A DNA stretch of 64,000 bases from Mongoliimonas terrestris (GCF_001927285.1 NZ_MSIG01000006.1:62001-126000), one strand, 5' to 3'. Shown: positions 38,276-46,985, numbered from the stretch's first letter. The notes: generated by a model from the sequence alone, not told the origin. A program made the numbers and translations.

Positions 38276-38377
38276 CGTCACCCCGGCGAACGCCGGGGCC
38301 CAACCGTCGGTGGCCTCATCTGCGCCGATGCAGGGTGCGGCACGTTCGGTTGGATCCCGGCGTTCGCCGGGATGACG
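38276..38377. repeat. interspersed palindromic element, copy C
   Basis: CGTCACCCCGGCGAACGCCG on the left pairs with CGGCGTTCGCCGGGATGACG on the right. Compared with copies A and B, one stem base has changed on both arms (AAAG to AACG and CTTT to CGTT). The compensatory change keeps the pairing intact, which argues that the folded RNA or DNA matters. Confidence 0.88.
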
Positions 38378-38525
38378 GCGTAACGGGAGGATGCAGACGA
38401 CCAGCCGATGAGCCTCCCACATAGCCTCTTGTTCATCGTCCCGCTTCTCGCCTATGCGATGGATGGAGCAGAACGGCTGCTCGCGCGTTTGCCCAGGCAC
38501 GCGCCACCGACAGGAGCAAAGACCC

Positions 38526-39512
38526 GTGAGCATCGGCCTGATCGCACTTCTCGACGACGTGGCGGGTCTCGCCAAGGTCGCCGCCGCTTCCCTCGACGAC
38601 GTGGCGGCGCATGCCGCGAAGGCCGGCGCCAAGGCGGCGGGCGTGGTGATCGACGATGCGGCGGTGACGCCGCGTTATGTGGTGGGCTTCGCGGCCGAGC
38701 GGGAACTGCCGATCGTCTGGCGGATCGCCATGGGATCGATCAAGAACAAGCTCATCTTCCTGCTGCCGGCAGCCCTGCTGCTCAGCTATTTCGCGCCGTG
38801 GGTGATCACGCCGCTGCTCATGCTCGGCGGCGCCTATCTCTGCTACGAGGGCACCGAGAAGGTCTACGAGGCGCTGTTCCCGCACGCGGCGCACGGCCAC
38901 GAGGCGCAGATCGGCGCGGCGCCGGAGGATCCGGCGGCGTTCGAGAACGCCAAGGTGGCCGGTGCCATCAAGACCGACTTCATCCTCTCGGCCGAGATCA
39001 TGGCCATCACGCTGGCGGCGATCCCGGCGGAGGACAGCCTTGCCATGAAGGCGGTGGTGCTGGCGGCGGTCGCCATCGGCATCACGGTCGCGGTCTACGG
39101 GGCCGTGGCGCTGATCGTGAAGGCCGACGACGCGGGCGTGGCGCTCGCCAAGAGCTCCACCGGCGCCGGCCGGGCGCTCGGGCGCGGGCTGGTGTTCGGC
39201 ATGCCCTATTTCCTGAAGGCGCTGGCGGTGGTCGGCACCGCCGCCATGATCTGGGTCGGCGGCGGCATCATCGTGCACGGGCTGGAGGAATACGGCTTCG
39301 ACACCCTTGGCCACGGCATCCACGACGCGGCCGTGGCGGTCGCCGACGCGCTGGTGGTGGCGCACGGGTTCGTGGAATGGATGGTGGCCGCGGCGCTCTC
39401 CGGCGTCGTCGGGCTGCTCGTCGGGGCGGCCATCATCCCGCTGACCGAGCACGTGATCGCGCCGATCTGGCACGCGGTGCGCGGCAAGAAGGCCTCTGCG
39501 GCGGCACATTGA
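38526..39512 (+). CDS. DUF808 family inner-membrane protein (YedI-like)
   Basis: A 328-aa membrane protein. Family features are IGLIALLDDVAGLAK at the start, DDAAVTPRYVVGF, IVWRIAMGSIKNK, GGAYLCYEGTEKV and IKTDFILSAEIMAI. About seven to eight hydrophobic segments are present. The function of DUF808 is not established. A GTG start follows AGGAG. Confidence 0.9.
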   Translation: MSIGLIALLDDVAGLAKVAAASLDDVAAHAAKAGAKAAGVVIDDAAVTPRYVVGFAAERELPIVWRIAMGSIKNKLIFLLPAALLLSYFAPWVITPLLMLGGAYLCYEGTEKVYEALFPHAAHGHEAQIGAAPEDPAAFENAKVAGAIKTDFILSAEIMAITLAAIPAEDSLAMKAVVLAAVAIGITVAVYGAVALIVKADDAGVALAKSSTGAGRALGRGLVFGMPYFLKALAVVGTAAMIWVGGGIIVHGLEEYGFDTLGHGIHDAAVAVADALVVAHGFVEWMVAAALSGVVGLLVGAAIIPLTEHVIAPIWHAVRGKKASAAAH

Positions 39513-39649
39513 AGCCGGGGTACATGCGGCGGGTCGGGCAGGCCGATCCGCTGCCGTGCGGCATTCCATTCGTCCTGTAAAAACCCTCCCGACCGTGTCG
39601 GATCCGGGCATACTCGTTCGTCCTCGCTTCATCACGAAGGACGCGAACC

Positions 39650-40021
39650 ATGCTCTACGCCATCCTCTGCTATGACAACGAAGACGTCGTCTGCTCCTGG
39701 ACCCGGGAGGAGGACGAGGCCGTGATGGCGAAGCTTGCCGTGGTGCAGGACCGGCTGCGCCAGGAGGGGCGGCTCGGCCCCGTGGCGCGGCTGCTGCCGA
39801 CGACCGCCGCCACCACCGTGCGCAAGGGCACCGAACCGCTGGTGCTGGACGGGCCGTTCGCCGAGACGAAGGAGCAACTGCTCGGCTTCTACATCGTGGA
39901 ATGCGAGACGCTGGACGACGCGGTCGCGACCGCCAAGGACCTCGCCAAGGCGTCAAGCTCGAAGGGATCCTACGAACTTCGTCCCGTCGGCTTCTACCAG
40001 CCAGAGGGGAGGGGGGCGTGA
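39650..40021 (+). CDS. YCII-related protein with DGPF motif
   Basis: A 123-aa ferredoxin-like fold protein. The hallmark is VLDGPFAETKEQLLGFY near residues 65-81, which defines DGPF proteins that accompany ECF42 sigma factors. Their role is unresolved, either a sensor for the sigma factor or a small enzyme. Its TGA overlaps the GTG of the sigma gene (GTGA), so the two are coupled. No anti-sigma gene is seen. Confidence 0.9.
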   Translation: MLYAILCYDNEDVVCSWTREEDEAVMAKLAVVQDRLRQEGRLGPVARLLPTTAATTVRKGTEPLVLDGPFAETKEQLLGFYIVECETLDDAVATAKDLAKASSSKGSYELRPVGFYQPEGRGA

Positions 40022-41286
40022 CCGACCTCGCCTGGATCGACGGGGCGCTCGCCGCCGCCCGGCCCCAGGCGGTGGCGGCCTTGCTGCGCTATTTCCGCGA
40101 TCTCGACACAGCCGAAGAAGCGTTTCAGGACGCCTGCCTCCGGGCGCTGAAGGCATGGCCGGCGAACGGGCCGCCGCGCGATCCCGCCGCCTGGCTGATC
40201 ATGGTGGGGCGAAACGCCGCCATCGATCAGGTGCGCCGCGCGTCGCGCCAGCAGCCCCTGCCGCCGGAGGATCTGCTCTCCGACCTTGAGGATGCGGAGG
40301 CGGCGGCCGCCGAGCGGCTGGACGGCAGCCACTACCGGGACGATGTGCTGCGGCTGCTCTTCATCTGCTGTCATCCGGACCTGCCGGCGACCCAGCAGAT
40401 CGCGCTGGCGCTTCGGATCGTTTCGGGTCTTTCGGTGAGGCGGATCGCGGCGGCGTTTCTGGTCGGCGAGGCCGCCATGGAGCAGCGGATCACCCGCGCC
40501 AAGGGGCGGATCGCCAAGGCGGGCGTCCCGTTCGACGCGCCGGGGCCGGTGGAGCGGGCGGAGCGGCTGGGGGCCGTCGCCGCCATGGTCTATTTGGTGT
40601 TCAACGAGGGGTATTCGGCGACGGGCGAGGCGGTGGCCGAGCGGGCTTCGCTCGCCGACGAGGCGATCCGGCTCGCGCGGCTGCTGCTGCGGCTGTTTCC
40701 GGCGGAGCCGGAGATCATGGGGCTCGCCGCGCTCCTCCTCCTTCAGCACGCCCGGACGCCGGCGCGGTTCGACGCGGCGGGGGAGATCGTGCTTCTGGAG
40801 GAGCAGGACCGGAGTCGCTGGGACCGCAAGGCGATCGCCGAAGGGCTCGCGCTCCTCGACAAGGCGCTTCGGCACGCGCGGCCCGGTCCCTACCAGGTTC
40901 AGGCCGCAATCGCGGCGCTGCACGCCCGCGCCGGGCGGGCGGAGGACACCGACTGGCGGCAGATCGACCTCCTCTACGGCACGCTGGAGCGGCTTCAGCC
41001 CTCGCCGGTCGTCACGCTCAACCGGGCGGTGGCGGTCGCCAAGCATCGGGGGCCGGCGGAGGCGCTGGCGCTGGTGGAGCCGCTCGGCGGTCGGCTCGAC
41101 GGCTATTTCCACTTCCATGGGGTGCGCGGCGCCTTCCTGATGCAACTCGGCCGGGCACCGGAGGCGCGCGAGGCGTTCGGTCGGGCGATCGCGCTCGCCG
41201 GCAGCGCTGCGGAGGCGGCCCACATCCGCCAGCATCTGGACAGGCTCCAGGCGGACAGCGCCGAGGCGATCGGGGCGGCGCGCTGA
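40018..41286 (+). CDS. ECF42-type RNA polymerase sigma factor with long C-terminal domain
   Basis: A 422-aa extracytoplasmic-function sigma factor. Residues 1-175 hold sigma2 (AEEAFQDACLRALKAW, DPAAWLIMVGRNAAIDQ) and sigma4 (RIVSGLSVRRIAAAFLV). About 250 further residues form the DUF6596/TPR-like extension characteristic of ECF42 (VYLVFNEGYSAT, ARAGRAEDTDWRQIDLLY). In that group the extension replaces an anti-sigma factor and a DGPF gene is adjacent, as here. Targets are typically the DGPF gene itself and nearby genes. Confidence 0.9.
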   Translation: MTDLAWIDGALAAARPQAVAALLRYFRDLDTAEEAFQDACLRALKAWPANGPPRDPAAWLIMVGRNAAIDQVRRASRQQPLPPEDLLSDLEDAEAAAAERLDGSHYRDDVLRLLFICCHPDLPATQQIALALRIVSGLSVRRIAAAFLVGEAAMEQRITRAKGRIAKAGVPFDAPGPVERAERLGAVAAMVYLVFNEGYSATGEAVAERASLADEAIRLARLLLRLFPAEPEIMGLAALLLLQHARTPARFDAAGEIVLLEEQDRSRWDRKAIAEGLALLDKALRHARPGPYQVQAAIAALHARAGRAEDTDWRQIDLLYGTLERLQPSPVVTLNRAVAVAKHRGPAEALALVEPLGGRLDGYFHFHGVRGAFLMQLGRAPEAREAFGRAIALAGSAAEAAHIRQHLDRLQADSAEAIGAAR

Positions 41287-41408
41287 GCGGGTGGAAAAAA
41301 AGTTGGCGGCGGGTGTCGGGTGCGAAGCGGCGGCCTCGTCCTTGGACGAGCAGCGTGCATCGGTACCGGTCGAAGCGCGGTGATCTTGCAACAGAGGAGA
41401 CCGATCCG

Positions 41409-41822
41409 ATGATGGTGCAACCCTATCTGTTCTTCGATGGCCGCGCGGACGAGGCCGCGTCCTTCTACCAGGCCGTCCTCGGCGCGGAGGTTTTGGAGCG
41501 CATGACCTTCGGCGACGCGCCGGACCCGCCGCCGCCCGGCATGCTGCCGCCCGGTTCGGAGGGCAAGGTGATGCACATGACGCTGAAGCTCGGCGACAGC
41601 CTCGTCCACCTGTCCGACGGCGGGTGCGGGTCGGCGGCCGCGTTCCAGGGCTTCCAGTTGGCGGTGACGCTCGAAGATCCGGCGACGCTCGACCGGATCG
41701 CGGACCGGCTGGTCGACGGCGGCCAGGTGACCATGCCGGCGGGGGAGAACTTCTTCGCGCGGCGCTTCGTGATGCTGAACGACCGGTTCGGCGTCGCCTG
41801 GGCGCTGATCGTGCCGCGCTGA
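41409..41822 (+). CDS. VOC superfamily protein (PhnB-like)
   Basis: A 137-aa glyoxalase/bleomycin-resistance fold protein of the PhnB-like branch. It begins with PYLFFDGRADEAASFY, has KVMHMTLKLGD in the middle and RFVMLNDRFGVAWAL at the end. The enzyme or binding activity is unknown. GAGGAG lies nine bases before the ATG. PhnB-like proteins often sit with DGPF/ECF42 genes, so this may be part of the same regulon (inference). Confidence 0.87.
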   Translation: MMVQPYLFFDGRADEAASFYQAVLGAEVLERMTFGDAPDPPPPGMLPPGSEGKVMHMTLKLGDSLVHLSDGGCGSAAAFQGFQLAVTLEDPATLDRIADRLVDGGQVTMPAGENFFARRFVMLNDRFGVAWALIVPR

Positions 41823-41881
41823 CCAGACGAAACCAAGGCCTTGCGGGAGGCGGGGCCGATCGAAGGGGAGGGAGATCCGAA

Positions 41882-42964
41882 ATGACCGATACGGTGTTCG
41901 TGCTCGTCGGCACCCGAAAGGGCGCCTTCATCGCCGCCAGCGATCCGGCGCGGCGGGAGTGGTCGCTGAAGGGGCCGTTCTGCGAGACATGGCCGATCAA
42001 CCACGTCATCGCCGACCCGGCGACCGGCACCGTCTACGCCGCCGGCGGCAACGAGTGGTTCGGCCCGGCGGTGTGGGCGTCGAAGGACCGGGGCGAGACC
42101 TGGACCCATTCGAGCGCGGGGCTCGCCTACGCGGCGGGCGAGACGCCGATCAAGGCGGTGTGGAGCCTGGCAATCCGCGACGGCGTGCTCTACGCGGGCG
42201 TGGAACCGGCGGGCCTCTTCCGCAGCACCGACGGCGGCGAGACCTGGAGCCATGTGGCGGGCCTGCGGGACCATCCGAGCCGGCCGCAGTGGCAGCCGGG
42301 CGGCGGCGGGCTGATCCTCCACTCGATCGTGCTCCACCCGCGCGATCCGGGACAGATCTGGGTCGGCATCTCGTCGGCGGGAGTGTTCCACACCTTCGAC
42401 GGCGGCGAGACCTGGAGCCCGCGCAACCGCGGCACGCGGGCGGACTACATGCCGGAGGACCAGCGCTATCCGGAGGTGGGCCAGTGCGTCCACTGCATCG
42501 TGATGGCACCCGGCAACCCGGACCGGCTCTACCAGCAGAACCACTGCGGCATGTATCGCAGCGACGACGGCGGCGTGACCTGGGAGAGCATAGAGGAGGG
42601 CCTGCCTTCGACGTTCGGCTTCCCGGCTGCCGCCCATCCGCGCGACCCGGACCAGCTCTTCCTGGCGCCGCTCAACGGCGACATCCAGGGGCGCTTCATG
42701 CCGGACGCCAAGGGCGCCATCTGGCGCACGCGCAAGGGCGGAACGGCCTGGGAGGCGAAGCGGGAGGGGCTGCCGCAGGAGAACGCCTACTTCGGCGTGC
42801 TCCGCCAGGCGATGGCGACCGACCGGCTGGAGCCGGCGGGGGTCTATTTCGGCACCAATTCCGGTACGCTCTATGCGAGTGCCGACGAGGGCGACAGCTG
42901 GGCCGCGCTCGCTCATCATCTGCCGGTCATCACCTCGGTGGAAACCGTGGTGATGCCTGCCTGA
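41882..42964 (+). CDS. Asp-box (BNR) beta-propeller protein
   Basis: A 360-aa protein with five Asp-box motifs (S/T-X-D-X-G-X-T-W): SKDRGETW, STDGGETW, TFDGGETW, SDDGGVTW and SADEGDSW. It is thus probably a six-bladed propeller of the sialidase/Vps10-like type. It has no signal peptide and none of the obvious sialidase catalytic arginines, so glycosidase activity is doubtful. GGGAGGGAG precedes the ATG. A MoaD/ThiS-like gene follows after 19 bases, suggesting a shared task. Confidence 0.85.
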   Translation: MTDTVFVLVGTRKGAFIAASDPARREWSLKGPFCETWPINHVIADPATGTVYAAGGNEWFGPAVWASKDRGETWTHSSAGLAYAAGETPIKAVWSLAIRDGVLYAGVEPAGLFRSTDGGETWSHVAGLRDHPSRPQWQPGGGGLILHSIVLHPRDPGQIWVGISSAGVFHTFDGGETWSPRNRGTRADYMPEDQRYPEVGQCVHCIVMAPGNPDRLYQQNHCGMYRSDDGGVTWESIEEGLPSTFGFPAAAHPRDPDQLFLAPLNGDIQGRFMPDAKGAIWRTRKGGTAWEAKREGLPQENAYFGVLRQAMATDRLEPAGVYFGTNSGTLYASADEGDSWAALAHHLPVITSVETVVMPA

Positions 42965-42983
42965 CGCTGCCGGAGACCATCAG

Positions 42984-43298
42984 ATGGACAGCCTCGCGCC
43001 CGATCCGAAGCCCGTCGCCGCGGAACCGCGGCGGCCGGTGTGCGTGCGCCTGCCGGCGGCCCTCGCGCCGCTCTTCCCGGACGCGCCCCGGCGTCTGGAG
43101 GTGGAAGCCGCGACCGTGTCCGACCTCGTGGACGCGCTCGATGCCCGCTGGCCCGGCATGCGGGATCGGATCTGCGATTCGACGCCCGCGATCCGGCGGC
43201 ACATGAACGTGTTCGTGGACGGCGAGCGGGTGGGGCTCGACGCCCCCCTGCCGCCGGGCGCGGACGTGTTCATCCTGACCGCGATCAGCGGGGGCTAG
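42984..43298 (+). CDS. MoaD/ThiS-like beta-grasp protein ending in Gly-Gly
   Basis: A 104-aa protein with a ubiquitin-like sulfur-carrier pattern. VCVRLPAALAPLF and LEVEAATVSDLVDALDARWPG are followed by HMNVFVDGERV, DAPLPPGADVFIL and the terminal TAISGG. The free C-terminal Gly-Gly implies activation as acyl-adenylate or thiocarboxylate by an E1/MoeB-like enzyme. No moaE, moeB or thiG gene is nearby, so it is unlikely to be the cofactor-pathway copy. It has about 15 extra N-terminal residues. Its stop codon lies at the left edge of a palindromic element. Confidence 0.85.
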   Translation: MDSLAPDPKPVAAEPRRPVCVRLPAALAPLFPDAPRRLEVEAATVSDLVDALDARWPGMRDRICDSTPAIRRHMNVFVDGERVGLDAPLPPGADVFILTAISGG

Positions 43299-43412
43299 AG
43301 CATTCTCCGATCAAGTTGCACGACTTGATCGATGAGAGAATGCTCCAGCTCAGTGAATCTGGAGCGATTTCTTCTCGACCTGACGATTCCGTCAGGTCGG
43401 AAAGCGCTCTAG
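43295..43412. repeat. 118-bp bipartite palindromic element at the stop of the ThiS-like gene
   Basis: Outer ends CTAGAGCATTCTCC and GGAAAGCGCTCTAG are imperfect inverted repeats. Inside are two hairpins: GAGCATTCTC/GAGAATGCTC enclosing GATCAAGT/ACTTGATC (43299-43345), and GACCTGACG/CGTCAGGTC (about 43377-43399). The first bases contain the TAG stop of the upstream gene. It resembles the AGAGCAT-type intergenic palindromes widespread in Rhizobiales. Confidence 0.85.
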
Positions 43413-43528
43413 CCGAAGGTCGGATCCGGCCGGACTTCGGCCGGAACGGCGCGAACGATGTCCTGCCGCCCAGACCATTCCGTCTGGTCGGATTGCCCGC
43501 CAGGAGATCCGGGCCGGCTCCTGAACCC

Positions 43529-44410
43529 TCAGGGATTCAACGCTTCCGGCAGCGGCGGCGGCAGGAAGGCGACGCTCACACGGACCCGCTCGTTGGGGGA
43601 CATGAACGGATCCTCGACAAAATAGGGCTCGGTGGCGGCGAGGCCGCTGACCGAGCGGATGTGGTCGTCGGACAGCCCGTTCTGGTTCAGGATCGCGCGC
43701 ACCATGTTGGCTCGGTCGGCGCTCAACTCCCACGCCCCGTAGCTCCGGTCGGCGTAGCGCACGCCCGCCGCGGTATGGCCCGAAATGGTCACCTGGGCGT
43801 TGAGCTGCTGCAGGATCGGCGCGATCGCCGCGACCATGACCCGCGCCGGAGCCAGCGGGGCCTTCGACCCGTCAGCGAACATCCGTCGCCCATACTGCTC
43901 CACGATCTGGATGTCGAGGCCCTCGTCGGTGACATCGATCTGGAGATTGTTGAGGTAGGGCGTCACCTCCGGCAACGCTTGCAACGCCTGCCGAATGCTG
44001 GCCGCTGCGCTGTGATAGGCCTCGGCGGCGACCGCCGGACTGTCGGCGTCGCTGTTGCCGGCGTTGCCTTGCCCGGCGCCGCCGTATGCCGCGTCGCGCG
44101 GCGCGGAGGGATCCATTCGGCTGATGTCGGGCCGCGAGCCCGACGACTGGCTGCCGGAATGGGCAATGGCACTGCCGTCCAGGACACCCCCCGCGCCGCT
44201 GGTGCTGAGGCTTACGGCGGCCGGCGCGAAGTATTCCGCCAACCCCGTCTTCTGCTCCGGCGTCGTCATGCTGATCAGCCACATCAGCAGGAAGAACGCC
44301 ATCATGGCCGTCACGAAGTCCGCGTAGGCGATCTTCCAGGCCCCACCATGGTGCCCGTGTGCGGCCTTCTTGATCTTCTTGATTATGATCGGTTGATTGG
44401 GTTTGGCCAT
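43529..44410 (-). CDS. motB: flagellar motor protein MotB
   Basis: A 293-aa stator subunit. The N-terminal basic tail and single helix AYADFVTAMMAFFLLMWLIS contain the proton-carrying aspartate D31. A low-complexity linker (about 65-125) leads to an OmpA-like peptidoglycan-binding domain (VTISGHTAAGVRY, SADRANMVRAIL). The linker is Ser/Gly-rich and long. AGGAA lies upstream of the ATG at 44410; the gene overlaps nothing and follows motA by 22 bases. Confidence 0.95.
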   Translation of the reverse strand: MAKPNQPIIIKKIKKAAHGHHGGAWKIAYADFVTAMMAFFLLMWLISMTTPEQKTGLAEYFAPAAVSLSTSGAGGVLDGSAIAHSGSQSSGSRPDISRMDPSAPRDAAYGGAGQGNAGNSDADSPAVAAEAYHSAAASIRQALQALPEVTPYLNNLQIDVTDEGLDIQIVEQYGRRMFADGSKAPLAPARVMVAAIAPILQQLNAQVTISGHTAAGVRYADRSYGAWELSADRANMVRAILNQNGLSDDHIRSVSGLAATEPYFVEDPFMSPNERVRVSVAFLPPPLPEALNP

Positions 44411-44432
44411 GGCGTTCCTGCTGGAAATCGGG

Positions 44433-45296
44433 TCAGGTCGTGGCGGGCAGATTGGCGGTTGCCGCTTCCACTTCGACAAACGTCGGGCGGACTTCGCTCA
44501 TCAGTGCCTTTCGGGCGAATTCCACCGCCATCACCGGCGGCTGGCCGCTGATGTGAGCGAGGAGACCGGCCTTGAGCGACAGGTAATACTTGGATTCTGC
44601 TTCGTAGATGCTCTTGAGCGACTGCGCCATGGGCCCGAAGAAGCCGTAGGCGACGAAGACGCCGAAGAAGGTGCCAACCAGCGCGCCGCCGATCAGATGC
44701 CCCAGCACCTCCGGCGGTTCGGTGATCGCTCCCATGGTCTTGATCACGCCGAGCACGGCGGCGACGATGCCGAGCGCCGGGGTTCCGTCGGCGATCGACT
44801 GCATGGCCGAGACGACGCGCTCCTGTTCCTGGTGGTGCGTCTCCAGTTCCGAATCCATGAGAGCGTCGATCTCGTGGACGTTGTCGGCGCCCATCGTCAG
44901 CATGCGCATGTAGTCGCAGACGAACTCGACCGCGTGATGGTTCGCCGCGAACGTCGGGAAGGCGTTGAACAGCGGCGATTCTTCCGGATTTTCAATGTGC
45001 GGCTCGACCTGCATCAGGCCTTTCTGCTGCACAAGCTTGTACAAAGCGTATTGCATCGCCAGAAGTTCGACATAGGCTTCCGGCTTGTACTTGGGACCCT
45101 TCAACAGCGTGCCGAACATGGACGGCACGGCCTTGAGCACCGGCGCGGTGTTGCCGATGACGAAGGCGCCGATTGCCGCACCGAGAATGATGACGAACTC
45201 GAACGGCTGCCAAAGGACTTCGATATGGCCGCCCATCGCCATGTAGCCGCCGAAAACGCACGCGAAAACGACGATGATGCCGATGATCAAACGCAT
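44433..45296 (-). CDS. motA: flagellar motor protein MotA
   Basis: A 287-aa stator subunit with four helices. MRLIIGIIVVFACVFGGYMA starts TM1, the cytoplasmic loop includes the conserved charged helix (MDSELETHHQEQERV), and the motif DGTPALGIVAAVLGVIKTM precedes TM3-TM4. It is the LafT/MotA proton-driven type. The motAB pair stands alone here with no other flagellar genes, unlike the rhizobial motA-fliM-fliN cluster. A 273-base AT-richer upstream region should hold its promoter. Confidence 0.95.
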   Translation of the reverse strand: MRLIIGIIVVFACVFGGYMAMGGHIEVLWQPFEFVIILGAAIGAFVIGNTAPVLKAVPSMFGTLLKGPKYKPEAYVELLAMQYALYKLVQQKGLMQVEPHIENPEESPLFNAFPTFAANHHAVEFVCDYMRMLTMGADNVHEIDALMDSELETHHQEQERVVSAMQSIADGTPALGIVAAVLGVIKTMGAITEPPEVLGHLIGGALVGTFFGVFVAYGFFGPMAQSLKSIYEAESKYYLSLKAGLLAHISGQPPVMAVEFARKALMSEVRPTFVEVEAATANLPATT

Positions 45297-45569
45297 GGAA
45301 ATGTCACTCTTGCGACGAAGCAGGTCCGGCGTTTGTGAAGCCGGTCCTTACCATGCAATGTTTCCTATTCGAGTTAAGGCCAAGTTTAGAGCCAACGGCC
45401 GGAAAGCCCAGCCGAGGCACTTGCTTAGCGGCACCGAATTGTTGGGTGACACTGTCCTATTCGCTGAACGCAAAGCGGGCCGAAGATCCGATCTTTCCCG
45501 ACGTCAATAACTTCGCATCGAATAGACCAAAGGTCTTTCGCGTGCATCGGGCCACATCTTCAAAGCGGC

Positions 45570-46409
45570 CTAGACCCGGTAGATGCGCTCCGCGTTGCGG
45601 TGGAAGAGGCGCGCGCGCTCGTCGTCGCTGCAGCCGGCCGTTAGGGTGCGCGTCGCTTCCACCCAGCGGGTGAGGCTGGCGGTCTGGGTGCAGACCGGCC
45701 AGTCGCTGCCCCACACCACCCGGTCCCAACCGAAGGCCGCGATCGCGTGCTCCACGTAAGGACGGAGGTCGTCCACGCTCCAACTGGGCACCGCATAAGC
45801 GACGACGCCGGAGATCTTCACGGCGACGTTCGGCCGGCGGGCCATCTCGGTCATGTGGTCGGCCCAGGGATGCCGGGCGCCTTCGGCGACGGACGGCACG
45901 CCGCAGTGGTCGAGCACGAAGGGAATGTCGTCGGGCACGCTGTCGACGAGGGCGATGGCGGTCGGGATCTGGCGGGCGGCGACACAGATGTCGAAGCTGA
46001 GCCCGGTGCCGGAGAGCCGCGCGACGTTGCCGCGGAAGAGGGCGGCCTCGGACACGTCGTCCGGCACCACGTGCAGCACCCGGCGGAAGCCCTTGACCAG
46101 CGGATTGGCACGCTGGCGGGCGAGGAAATCGGGAAAGTCCGCCGTCTCCGGCCGGCAGGCCGCAATGGCGCCGCGCACCAGGCTGCCGGGACGGGCGGCG
46201 ATCTCGGCGACGAGCCGCGTTTCGCGCTCCATGTCCTCAGGGCCGACGTCCACCTCCATGTGCAGCGCGTCGGTGATGCCCGCAGCCGCAGCCTCGGCGG
46301 CGTAGGTTTCGTAACTATGATCCCGGTCGAGCGTCGGAACCCCGGCAAGCCATGGATACGAGAGTCGTGTCCGCTCGATGATGTGCAGGTGCGTATCGAT
46401 CATCCGCAT
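45570..46409 (-). CDS. amidohydrolase family protein (amidohydrolase-2, PDC hydrolase-like)
   Basis: A 279-aa TIM-barrel hydrolase. The metal motif is DTHLHI at residues 4-9, then VLDHCGVP, VAVKISGV and the late aspartate in WGSDWPVC. The pattern fits the branch of 2-pyrone-4,6-dicarboxylate hydrolase and sugar-lactone hydrolases; the substrate is unknown. GGGAGGAAG lies just upstream of the ATG at 46409, which settles the start against a longer reading frame. Confidence 0.88.
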   Translation of the reverse strand: MRMIDTHLHIIERTRLSYPWLAGVPTLDRDHSYETYAAEAAAAGITDALHMEVDVGPEDMERETRLVAEIAARPGSLVRGAIAACRPETADFPDFLARQRANPLVKGFRRVLHVVPDDVSEAALFRGNVARLSGTGLSFDICVAARQIPTAIALVDSVPDDIPFVLDHCGVPSVAEGARHPWADHMTEMARRPNVAVKISGVVAYAVPSWSVDDLRPYVEHAIAAFGWDRVVWGSDWPVCTQTASLTRWVEATRTLTAGCSDDERARLFHRNAERIYRV

Positions 46410-46625
46410 CGGTCTTCCTCCCCAGGCGACGGTGCGGCGGCCCCCTCTCCGCCATCCGTCTTCAACCATTGGGGCACGGCTCGCGTGCCGGATCAAACGA
46501 AGACCGCGTTCAAGGCTTGCATGGGCCCGGCCTCTCGGTTGAAAGATGCGAGATCAGGTATTTCTCCTATCCGGGCGACGCCGCCGCGACCGGACCCGAC
46601 CATCCAGCCTCGAATCGGAGCTCTC

Positions 46626-46985
46626 ATGCCGTCCCGATCCTTTGCCATGACCGCCGCCCTTCTGACCGTCCTTTTCTCCGTCGGTTCCGTTCCGTCCTTC
46701 GCCCAGACTGAAGCGCCCGCGGCGCAATCGTCGGCCGAGGACGACACCGACGCGCGCCTGATGCGCCTGGAGCGCGTGCTCGTGGAAATCGCAAATCGCC
46801 CCGTCATCGTCCCCGGGCTCAACGTTTCCTGCGCCCAGGACACGCCCGCCAATTGCGCCAAAGCTTTCTGTGTGGATGCCGGCTACGCGGACGGCAGCGT
46901 GGTCGCCACCATTCCGCAGCGGCCGATGCCGCCGAACCCCGTACTTCTGACGGTGGTCGCGTGCCGGGCGGCGCCGCTGGAGTGA
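46626..46985 (+). CDS. small secreted hypothetical protein
   Basis: A 119-aa protein not recognised as a named family. It has a signal peptide (about 1-26, cleavage near SFA-QT), a short charged helix (DTDARLMRLERVLVEIANR) that could form a coiled coil, and a cysteine-containing C-terminal part with four cysteines (VSCAQD, NCAKAFC, VVACR). Those suggest disulfides in the periplasm. GGAG lies five bases upstream of the ATG. No operon partner is apparent. Confidence 0.65.
   Translation: MPSRSFAMTAALLTVLFSVGSVPSFAQTEAPAAQSSAEDDTDARLMRLERVLVEIANRPVIVPGLNVSCAQDTPANCAKAFCVDAGYADGSVVATIPQRPMPPNPVLLTVVACRAAPLE

Larger units (their letters stand above)
38094..38525. other. intergenic stretch with two palindromic repeat families
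   Basis: Between smpB and the DUF808 gene there is no supportable gene. It holds one arm of the 21405-type repeat (38140-38183), a CCTCC-rich middle and a full copy of the 1724-type element (38276-38377). AGGAG at about 38512 is the ribosome site for the GTG at 38526. Confidence 0.6.

Noticed and set aside
41882..42964. Calling the Asp-box protein a sialidase
   Set aside because: Asp boxes occur in many propellers. The protein has no signal peptide, and the catalytic arginine triad and FRIP motif were not found.
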